Source: Holothuria scabra (lineage: Eukaryota > Echinodermata > Holothuroidea > Aspidochirotida > Holothuriidae). Taken from it: a DNA stretch of 64,000 nt. Shown here piece after piece: positions 55,585 through 64,000 of this stretch. The translations under genes were made by a program, and so were the position numbers. Under the pieces are notes generated by a model. The model saw nothing but the letters and a program-made list of their open reading frames with translations, was not told the origin of the DNA and did no database searches. How positions within the stretch are numbered: the stretch's first letter is position 1; every line of letters starts with the position of its first letter. The DNA lies in contig CM074187.1 in the NCBI GenBank assembly GCA_037179385.1, forward strand, positions 47,650,879-47,714,878. The letters are read 5' to 3'.

Positions 55585-55820
55585 TTCATTAAAGGGGCAA
55601 TTTAAGAAAAAATTTAGTTTTCACATGTGAAAGAGGAATCAAATCTACTCAGTGTGGTGAAAGTTCCATTCAAATTAGGCATGCATTTCTTGACATCCCA
55701 GAAAATGAAGTTTATAGAATTGTGTTCCAAAGTGAACTTAAGGGCAGCATACTGTAGGATATATCACTTCCTCACATTGACAAGGAATGCTTTGTTTCCC
55801 TGTGTTTTTGGTTCCTTGTG
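55585..55820 (+). repeat. Interspersed repeat H, copy 1
   Basis: Matches 58480-58735: GTGAAAGAGGA, CCATTCAAATTA, GAATTGTGTTCCAAAGTG, GACAAGGAATGCT. Both copies happen to have an open frame of 60-80 codons, but most differences between them change amino acids, so a coding role is unlikely. Confidence 0.65.
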
Positions 55821-55847
55821 TAACAAAGGAACCTATGCAGTCACCTT

Positions 55848-55889
55848 GGCGTATGTGTGTGTGTGTGTGTATGTGTGTGTGTGTGTGTA
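55848..55889. repeat. (TG)n microsatellite
   Basis: About 20 TG dinucleotides with single interruptions (GTATG). Confidence 0.9.
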
Positions 55890-55894
55890 ACGGA

Positions 55895-57560
55895 TTGGAA
55901 TGCGAGGTATGTGGTGCGATAACTCAATAACCGAGTGATCAATTTTTTTCAAACTTGGTATGTATGTAGATGTTGTGGAGTAGATGTGCCCTATCGTTTT
56001 TGGTGGAGGTCAAAGGTCACTGGTGATCACCAGAGGCCAAAAACTGAATTTCTGTTAGTAGCTGTAACTCAGTATCGGTTGTTCAAGCAGTGGCATCATT
56101 TTAGGATAAGTTAGATTGGTAGGAGGTAAAAATGTTGGTACATTAACCAAAATAATTGGAAAGGGTCAAAAGGTCAAAAAGTAATGTTTTATTGATATCT
56201 TGCCACTGAAACATTTTAGAGGGGTGGTGTAATGGAGATTTGTGTTCGTCTAAGTGAAATGCACGTGATGACCCCCCTTGACCTCATTTGACCTTTTGAC
56301 CTTTGTGACTTTTTTGTGATTTTTTTGTGACGTCAAGATTTGTCTTGATCAGACAAACCAAAAAGGCTATTACACTACCCTCCTACAATGTTCGTTACTT
56401 GAGTTACTGACATTTAAATGACAGGCTAGTGTGTACATGTAGGTCATATGTAGGCCTATTGCAATGCCAGGTATGCGGTGCAATTACTCAATAACCAAGT
56501 AACATAGTGGAAATAATGGAAAGTTGTGTTCGTCTAAGTAAAGTGCACGTGAAGACTCTTTGGGTCTTTGTTCAATTGGTTTAAAAGTCCAGCCAAAGTT
56601 TAATGCCTTTAGACAAATGCAATGTATAAAAGAAAAGAAGAATTATAACCCCCTCTCAGTCTAAAAGCAGTTTAGTTAACAATCAGGACAGTAATGCAAT
56701 TGTTATTAAAAACAACCTTTTCCTCACATACAGTATTGAATAAAGTTATTCACAGTGCAAGCTAAGATTCCAATTTCAATAGTAAAATATGAAAGCAGTT
56801 TCTCTTCTTTACCTCTGCTTTTACCCTAGGGACTACAATGCTGTTTCTAACACCCTCTTTAGGTTAAAAGGTCAAGTTGAAAGTCATTTGTTAGATTCTA
56901 CAGAGCTATGTTTGTTTCTTGGTCTTCTAGCCAAATTGTGAAGAAGAAATTGGTGGTAATAAATCACTATCGGGCTGCCTTTAGTAGCAGAATTGTGGGC
57001 TTTTCCTTATTTTTGCTTTTCAGGCAAACACATTGGGTAGTCTAAAGGACAACCATGACATAATTTCTAGTCATCCATCATAAATTTCGGGGGGGGGGGG
57101 GGGGGGGGGGGGGGCAGGAATGACCAGATGACTGTTAAATTTCTTTGGTGCAGAAGAGACTGTGTTTATTTAAAATCAGTTGTGATCTACTTTGACTGTA
57201 TTTGACCTTTGTAACTTCTTTTTAAGGTCTGGATTTGAATTGTTGAGATTGACCAAAAAGGCAATTAACTAACCTCCTATACTACCCCAAACTCAAGTAA
57301 ATGACATTTTAGTGAAAGGTGATGAATGTATTTGTCGCATGGAAGTGGGCAGTGTGCAGTGTGATAATTTGAAAAGTTTAGTGTTCCATTTCTCTCAAAC
57401 GGCCAAGTGCTTGTATGATTTTGAAATTTAATGTGCCTCTATGTTTTTGGGTGATGGCCAAAAGTCATTGGGGTTAAAGGTGCAAATTATGCCTTACCTT
57501 GGGACTACCTTAATACAATATCATCTTTAATGCAAGGAACCATAGTGCCCTTGGGCTCTT
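55895..57560. repeat. DR1-like array F, third block (reverse orientation)
   Basis: GGTGCGATAACTCAATAACC, a perfect AGGTCAAAGGTCA at 56007-56019, and TTTGACCTTTTGACCTTTGT near 56288 mark old units. A second GTGCAATTACTCAATAACCA start is at about 56478, and a related unit lies near 57430. It is more degraded than the 35-36 kb block. Confidence 0.5.
57089..57114. repeat. G26 homopolymer
   Basis: Twenty-six uninterrupted G residues followed by CAGG. Such tracts can form quadruplexes and are prone to length error in sequencing and assembly. Confidence 0.9.
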
Positions 57561-58479
57561 GTTTAGACTGTTATGCTGAGCTTGAAGTTAATGAAAATGT
57601 GATGTCAGTGTGGGGAATACAAAGTTCTTTAAGTTCTCCTGCCACTTATGCTATCACTTTCTGTTAATATGGGATTTTTGAGGAGGAAACTGGTTGTAAA
57701 GTTCAAAGTAAAACAAAAGACTGTCCATTAGTGTCCTGATATAATGTCATGTGTGCTTACTTCAAGTTCACTTTTTGTTGAAAATTGGAAAACTTTACCT
57801 GCTCATATCTTGAGAACCACACATTGGATTGCAATTCAAATTTCACTGCTGCAATGCCTAGAATTTTTATTCCTCTGACATATCAAAACTTGATTTAACA
57901 TGAAACCCTCCTTTTAATAATCTTCCTTGCAGATTCACATATATTTATTCATTGCACAAATTGTAGAGGAAGTGGTATTTTATGTGGAAAAAAGCAGCTC
58001 AATTATAAAAAACAAGAAATCCAGTGAACCTTGAAATACCGCTAATCGGCTTGTTAGTAAGGTTATTTTAGGAAGAGCACACAATCATTTCCAAAATTGC
58101 AGTTGGAAGGACGAGAGCTCGCTTTTAAGTGCAGTCCTATTATTACACGTTTGCAATGGTACTTAAATCGTAGTGTTGTCATGGGAACTGATCTTTCTAA
58201 AGGTACTTGGAATCCAGTTGAAATTTAATTGCAACTTTATACTGTGAGCAAATTAATTCATAAGAAGAAAAATTCCCCTTGGATAGAACAAGGAAAGTGC
58301 TCTCAAGCTTCAAAAGTCACTTCAAATGGCCATTTCACCTTTTCACAGATAGCATCTATTTTTTATTCTTCATGAAATCTTCACCTTATCAATATCATGC
58401 TAAACTGCATGGCTTTTTATTCATGACTCCAGACCTTTTTCAGTTCGCTCCACCTACTTAATTGTAGCTCCTCCCTCAA
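57561..58479. other. No recognised feature
   Basis: No supported gene or repeat relation apart from AT-rich sequence. Confidence 0.4.
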
Positions 58480-58735
58480 GTGTCTGAAAAGGGAAGTTTA
58501 ACTCTTTAAGTAAAAATTTAGATTTGATGTGAAAGAGGAGCTGAATCTTCACAATTTGGTGAAGCTTCCATTCAAATTAGACATGTGTATCTCAAGATAT
58601 CAGCAAATGAAGGGACTAGAATTGTGTTCCAAAGTGGGTTTGAAGGCAGCAGAGGTTAAATCACTTCTTCACATGGACAAGGAATGCTATGTTTCTTTAT
58701 GTTTTTTTCTGCCTCTTGTGGTGACTTGAAGTTAA
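58480..58735 (+). repeat. Interspersed repeat H, copy 2
   Basis: Same orientation as copy 1 and alignable along its length (see 55585). Its class is unknown and no terminal repeats were found. Confidence 0.65.
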
Positions 58736-58825
58736 AGTGTACTTCAAGTCAAAAAATTCAAAAATGTACATGACAGAGCCAGAAAAATTGTGTGTTTTCT
58801 GTGGCAACTTACAAAAAAAAAAACT

Positions 58826-58880
58826 TTAAAGGCAAAGGCAGTCTCCCCAACTTAAGGTAGTGTACTAGACATCCATTTTA
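58826..58880. repeat. Family C MITE left-end fragment
   Basis: TTTAAAGGCAAAGGCAGTCT followed by CCCCAACTTA matches the first 30 bases of family C; the rest is missing. Confidence 0.5.
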
Positions 58881-59040
58881 ATACCAACTTTTCAATGGGT
58901 AAAACAAGTTTTTTGGACAGCAAGAGATGGGCGTGTTGCTGTATCTTAAGGGCCATCAGGGCTGCAAAATAGCACTTGTCCAATTGCCTGTGACAGGTAA
59001 AAATTGCATCAGACAACCACTTTTTCCCTTTGAGGTTGTC

Positions 59041-59293
59041 AAAAACCATGTGTTTGGTCTAACAGTAGAGCATCCACCTCTCACGCAGAAGGCCCAGGGT
59101 TTGCTTCCCATGTTGGTCATACCAAAGACTCCAAAAAAGGAACTTACTGCCATTGTGTGTGATGCTCCGCATAAGCAATGGAGAAAGGAAAACAATCCAG
59201 TGAGCCACAACTGGAAAAAAGGCCGTGGCAGGCTCGACTTGAACCAATAGGTTGGAAACTGGGCTGTAAAACTCCATCTAACTAACTAACTAA
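59041..59293 (+). mobile_element. tRNA-derived SINE with 14-bp duplication and (CTAA)4 tail
   Basis: Flanks CCTTTGAGGTTGTC at 59027-59040 and 59294-59307 match exactly. An A-box-like TGGTCTAACAGTAGAGCA (59055-59072) and a B-box-like GGTTTGCTTCC (59098-59108) are at tRNA spacing. The anticodon-loop region is too degraded to name the parent tRNA. A 150-bp body follows, then the tail CTAACTAACTAACTAA (59278-59293). Copying would depend on a LINE enzyme in trans. The non-poly(A) tail suggests a partner that is not of L1 type. Confidence 0.82.
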
Positions 59294-59307
59294 CCTTTGA
59301 GGTTGTC

Positions 59308-61970
59308 CTGTGGACAAGTAGATATTTGCAGTTGACTAGTTCACTACAGTACATCAGGGAGAAAATATGTAGTGTAATTTTCTGTAGATCTAAAAACAGT
59401 CTTGATACAATGGCATGGACTACCATTCACCATTGAAACATAGAAATTCAAAAACATAGAAAAAAAGAATGGATTAATGTTTTCTATGCCAGAGACTTCA
59501 TAGACAATTGCTTGTCTATCATTTTCATTTTCATTTGGACCAAAATTGAATTTCTTTTGGACAACCTCAATTTGAATCCAACTTGTCCGATGGACAATCT
59601 GAATATTTCCTTTAAAATCAGGCCTGACCATAGAAGACAAGGTAAAGCCCCTGTAATACTATTCCGGGCAAGCACTGCATGCAACTTGGGGGTGATAATT
59701 TTTGCTGCCCCCAGCTCCTGCAGATAGCACGTACCAAACTGGATCTTGGCTGTATTTGCCCCTGGGTGCATAGGGAAGTAAAAGTTGCTGCAGCCAAGTT
59801 TTGAACATGCTCAAAACTTGTCCCAGGTGAACTGTGGGAGTTTGCCCACAGATGTTCCTGCAGAACACCTGTAGTGGCAGCAAGTCACAAGTATTTAACC
59901 CGCTTGAAGAATGCAGGTTGGTTGTGTATTGAAATTTTGCACAAGTGGTTTCAGGTTGGTCTTGAACATTATGGCAATTTTGTGCGAGCGTGTGTCAGAT
60001 GGGGTCATGGAGCATGCCTTTTTAGGGGAAGGAACAGTGTTGGTACTGTCAGTTTGCCTTGGGAATGTCAGTGCTGTGGGTATGGAGTGAGGACAGTGAG
60101 GGCATGTTGTGGACAAGTTACTGTCAGAGGTTCAGATTATTATGACATCACCAATTTCCCATAATGCACTAAATAAAAAAACAGAATTGAACTGCTTTGA
60201 AAATTGGTATCATCTACTGTGAACAATATGCTATTGAGAAGCAGTTTTCACCTGCTGAAAGAGAAAAATTTTGTGTATATTTTGGTGTCAATGAATTTGT
60301 CTCTAGACAATGCCTTTAACTGCACCATGCAGGGCATTACAACTTTGAGAAACCTGTACCTGATGAAAGTCACTACTTTATTCAACATGTGAGTTGGTAC
60401 AACTTTAGAACCACTTCTATACCTTTGGGGTATTGTATGTATTATGATAGACATCCAGGGAAGATTTTAGGGTTCAATAATGATTTTAGGCCAAGGGGTA
60501 CTGTAGTTTCTTTATGATCTGTTAGCAAATTGATCATTACTGTACTTATGAAGGTAGCCATGACGACTAGAACTAATTGGTGAAAAAATGCGTGCAGCAT
60601 GCTTGTGTCTTGTCTGATCAAAAAGTACAGTTTGCTAAAGCAATTATATTGTAGTTTCCCCATAATACCAGGTGCTTATGTTTCTGGTTCTGGTGTGTTA
60701 ATTAATACCAATTTAAATACTGATCCTTCTCTGATATTGGAGTCTAGAGAGTGTTACTGTAGGCATGATATACTTTTAAAGGTATTTACCAGTAAGTGTT
60801 CTTTCATATGAGACCGATGATTTTACAGTAAAAAATGCTAAGTTACTGGTATAAAATTGTGTAGGAAGAGAAATATTGGTTTTAGGTAATACCTGCATTT
60901 TAGTTGGTTGTTAATTTTGCCAATAACAAACAAAAAATTTTTAATATCTGCAAATGTTGGATCTCAAATACCAACAATTGTTCGACTCATTTCACAGCAC
61001 TAAATTTTTTGGATTGGTACTGAGGCTGAGCCTATATGGACACTTCCTCTGTGGTTAATTGCATAGTTACATTTTGCATATATTTTACATTGTACAGTAC
61101 CAAGTTTGCTTGGAAGGGAGAAGTTGGAAAGATGGTGCCATGTTTGGTTAAAGACTTACAGCCTGGTGAACACCAAAAAAATTAACGGATCTTTTTTCAA
61201 GAAACTTCCTTCCTCATTCAGCAAAATATTTCACCCTTTAAAGAAATAACTAACTTAGAAGAAATAGGAAGAAAACGTTTTGAGAAACAGTTCTGAAGGT
61301 TTTTTTTAAACTGTTGTTTGTTTGTTTACTCACTGTAGTCTACTGTTTATTTAATGTGTCATTGTGGTGCTGGTGATGGCTTTATATGGTGCATTCTTGT
61401 TTCATGTTTTTAAATCATTGTAGCTATTTACACAAAAATGTTTGTAGGAGTATAAATTCCGCAGACACAACTCATACGAAGACTTACTGTATCAATGTAC
61501 CAGAGCTGTACACACAGAGGTATGACTCTGTGGAGATCATGGGAAATTTGTACAGTCTTTTTTTAATTTGTAAGTGGTATATTAATAAAAGAGGACACAA
61601 GGTGCAGTACAAAACAGAGAAGAAAAAAATCACAGCCCTAATTGTTAGAACTAGAACTAAGTGGTAGTGCTAGGTGGCCAATCACAAGTTTTGGTTTCCC
61701 TTGAAACTTCTTATGGGCCACAAAAATATCACTGGCTGGATGTATGCATTCTGCTGGCCTTTGGTTACCTACCCTTCCTGTATAGTATTTTGATAAAGCC
61801 TGTAACCATTAGTTACAGGAGGACATTTACATTTTTCAGTGCTATGGTATGTCATATAACCCTGACTGTATGGCATGCATGTTTTCATGGAGGTGCACCC
61901 ACCATGCTTAAATCAAAAATAAATCTACTTTAGTTAAACAATTGAGAATACATCCGTATGCCCTCTTGGT
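59308..61970. other. No recognised feature
   Basis: 2.7 kb of AT-rich sequence. Overlapping short frames near 59484-60164 on both strands show no domain. TTGTCC/GGACAA words cluster near 59500-59610. No gene supported. Confidence 0.4.
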
Positions 61971-61978
61971 CTACATGT

Positions 61979-62569
61979 CAGGCTTGGGGTAATCATAATC
62001 AGTAATTGTAATCGATTGCAATCGATTACACATTTTGAAGTAGTTGTAATGGCAATCGATTACTTTTGTGAAAATCGCAAAGTAATTGCAATCGTAATCG
62101 ATTACAGTGGCAAAGTAATCGCAATCGTGGTTTCATTTCTGATTACATTGAAGTTGAATTGAACAAAGAAGTAAGGTTACTAAACAATTTTTTTCAGTGC
62201 TTGCTTCTTCTGTTAGAATGACAAAATTTAGTTGTCCTTCTTTCTTGTATGTTCCAGCTTAAAATGAGTGAGAAGTGCATGGGTTCAATAATCTCTTCTT
62301 TGGGAGAACTTGGTTCTGTCCGGGCATATCTAGAGCAATGTCCATGGCCTTTTTTCCAGTTGTGGGCACTGGATTGTTTTGCCTACTTCATTGTTTATGT
62401 GGAAAGAAAATGTAATCATGATTGCAATCACGATTACACTGCAATGTAATCGCAATCAATTACTTTCAATTTTAGCTGTAATCCTAATCATAATCGCAAT
62501 CGTAAAATACAGGGTATGAAGTAATCCAATCGTAATCGATTACATTGAGATGTAATCACCCCAAGCCTG
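61979..62569. mobile_element. hAT-like MITE, CAGGCTTGGGG ends, TAATCGATT palindrome interior
   Basis: Left end CAGGCTTGGGGT and right end ACCCCAAGCCTG form a perfect 12-bp terminal repeat that continues imperfectly. The perfect 8-bp duplication CTACATGT is at 61971-61978 and 62570-62577. Both subterminal regions are dense in GTAATCGATTGCAATCGATT-like words on both strands. The middle (62160-62400) is different sequence. No transposase. Confidence 0.9.
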
Positions 62570-62577
62570 CTACATGT

Positions 62578-64000
62578 ATGTGTGACCCCAAGCAGAGACA
62601 TAACACATTAACACATTGAACTAATGTATCGCCAAATCAGCAACAAAAGTGCATGCTCTAGATGCTTGACGAAAATTTCAAACAACTAATTAATTACAAT
62701 CAAAGGAGTAGGCAAAGAAATGAGTCTTGAGGTTATGATTAAATTTTGCAGAAAGATCAGTGCAGAACTGAATAGGGTCAGGTACATGGTGTCAGAAGTG
62801 GGATACCCTGTCATAACCTGTTATGTTGTGAAATATTATTCTATTGGTAAAGATTGTTTTAATTTTGATCTAAGAAAAGGAACAGATAAAATTTTTTGGT
62901 GGCAAAGACTATGAATAACTGTTTGAGAATCTTTTCAATCTAATGGCTCTCTAGAGCAATAACAGTACATTGGACAGAACTTGGTTTTAAATTCTATGTT
63001 GCTTCATGCAGATAACATTTCCGCTTCAAAATTTTTTTGAGTGTAAGCCAAATTGCTAGTCCCTTGTCCCATAGTTATGTAGGAATAGCTGTCCTCAACT
63101 GAGTGGGGTGGGGAAGGTTCTAAATGGTATTTTGGATTATGCTCTTGAGGGGTAAATCCTGAAATGTAATACATGGTGCAATATTTAAGCAAAATAGCTA
63201 CTTCATATTTAAGCATTTTTACAAAAGGAGCAAAGAACATGGGATTGTATCATCTTGAAATTATAAAGGCAACAGAAATATACTTCTTCCTCACTATTTT
63301 TGGCCCCTTTCCTCCTTCTGCACTCTACCATCTAGCTCCTTTTTGTACAAATTATGTATACAAGACTTAGATTTATTGGGTATGATGTTATGATATTTCC
63401 ATCTGTTTTATAATATTATCTTTTGATGTCAAAGAAAAGGAAAGGAAAACATTTCTCAAGCCCCAGTGTGTAAACACTTGTTCCAAGCAGTCTTTTGACG
63501 GCCAGTATAGGGTACAAATAAGTCTAGTTCAGAGTGCCCTATTTTTCACTTTGGACAAGCTGATGACAAAATGCTGGCTGATTGTTAGTTTTAGTTTGAC
63601 GTCATTTACATCAGAACACTCAGTTGGTTGTCAAATATGTGTCTGATCAAAATCCTAGACAGGCGTGTGAAACCTTTTATTCATACACATTGCAAATGGG
63701 TTTAAGCTATGGGTCAGAAAAACTAATTGATAGGGCAAAGTTTGTTCCAGATTGCACTGGACTTGACCTATAAAGCAGGGTTTTCAATATAGCCTACAAT
63801 ATATTGCTGAGAGTTTTTTCTCTGTCTACTATTCTGTTTCTATTCTGCCAAATTTTAAATTTTTTTTGCTGGTACTGAAAGAAAAGTCCTTTGCTAACTG
63901 ATACCCACGCCTCTCTTTGTATGCCATGGAATGGTTGGTTTCTATATAAGCATGTCTTCTAATGTTACTTCTGTGATGTGAGAGAATAACTGGGACTTCA
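62578..64000. other. No recognised feature (right edge)
   Basis: AT-rich. Short frames (62720-62914, 63173-63370) have no recognised domain. Confidence 0.4.

Noticed and set aside
55627..58729. Two related small proteins encoded by repeat H copies
   Set aside because: Both copies have open frames in the same phase starting with GTG, but codon-by-codon comparison shows mostly amino-acid-changing differences and few silent ones. This fits a neutral non-coding repeat.
59048..59125. Functional tRNA gene
   Set aside because: A and B boxes are present, but the anticodon stem does not pair well, and an exact 14-bp duplication plus tail show it is a SINE head.
1..64000. CRISPR arrays, bacterial operons, phage or insertion sequences
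   Set aside because: Gene density, LINE and SINE structure and splice-like sites are eukaryotic. No regular repeat-spacer arrays or bacterial gene clusters were seen.
1..64000. Endogenous retrovirus or LTR retrotransposon
   Set aside because: No paired LTRs, primer-binding site, or gag/pol-type aspartic protease or integrase motifs were recognised. All reverse transcriptase pieces are of LINE type.

Overview
The window is eukaryotic nuclear DNA. It is AT-rich, has almost no long open reading frames, and is packed with interspersed repeats: LINEs with poly(A) or short-repeat tails, a tRNA-type SINE, and many small non-autonomous DNA transposons. The repeat types (L1/Tx1-clade and CR1/L2-type LINEs, hAT-like elements starting CAGTGGCGTAGC, TTAA-flanked MITEs) and two possible gene starts (THAP type and P2RX7-like) suggest a marine invertebrate, perhaps an echinoderm or another deuterostome. 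That assignment is inference from overall style and has not been checked against any database.

Layout. 0.4-0.9 kb: a four-arm inverted-repeat element with a 10-bp target duplication. 3.5-5.4 kb: a motif recurring at multiples of about 200 bp around a GC- and CpG-rich island. 6-25 kb: a dense layer of hAT-like elements, most with readable 8-bp duplications, mixed with two TTAA MITE families (A and B here). 26.5-32.1 kb: a complete L1/Tx1-type LINE on the minus strand, bounded by a 16-bp duplication, with intact ORF1 and an ORF2 broken by four frameshifts. 32.8-34.5 kb: a 5'-truncated LINE of the same broad clade on the plus strand with an 11-bp duplication. 35.3-36.6 kb: a tandem array of about 145-bp units carrying nuclear-receptor-like TGACCTTTGACCT words, interrupted by a family C MITE. 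37.3-39.1 kb: a possible non-coding first exon and a TA-flanked MITE. 39.8-43.8 kb: a family C MITE split by a 3.7-kb foldback element whose arms contain 200-bp tandem units with palindromic CCATTTTG/CAAAATGG cores. 47.9-50.4 kb: the only gene-like segment, with a possible THAP first exon (+) and a frameshifted P2RX7-like first exon (-) facing each other, each near a TGACGTCA site. 50.7-51.6 kb: a 22-bp minisatellite and a CR1/L2-type LINE 3' end inside an inverted repeat. 52-64 kb: mostly quiet, AT-rich sequence with a second set of nuclear-receptor-like repeats, a G26 tract, a SINE with a 14-bp duplication, and an hAT-like element made of GTAATCGATTGC-type palindromes.

No complete host protein-coding gene is visible. 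Most of the information is insertion history: several elements have exact target duplications, and two insertions can be checked against related unoccupied copies inside the window. If a host gene is present, most of this sequence would be its introns or intergenic DNA.
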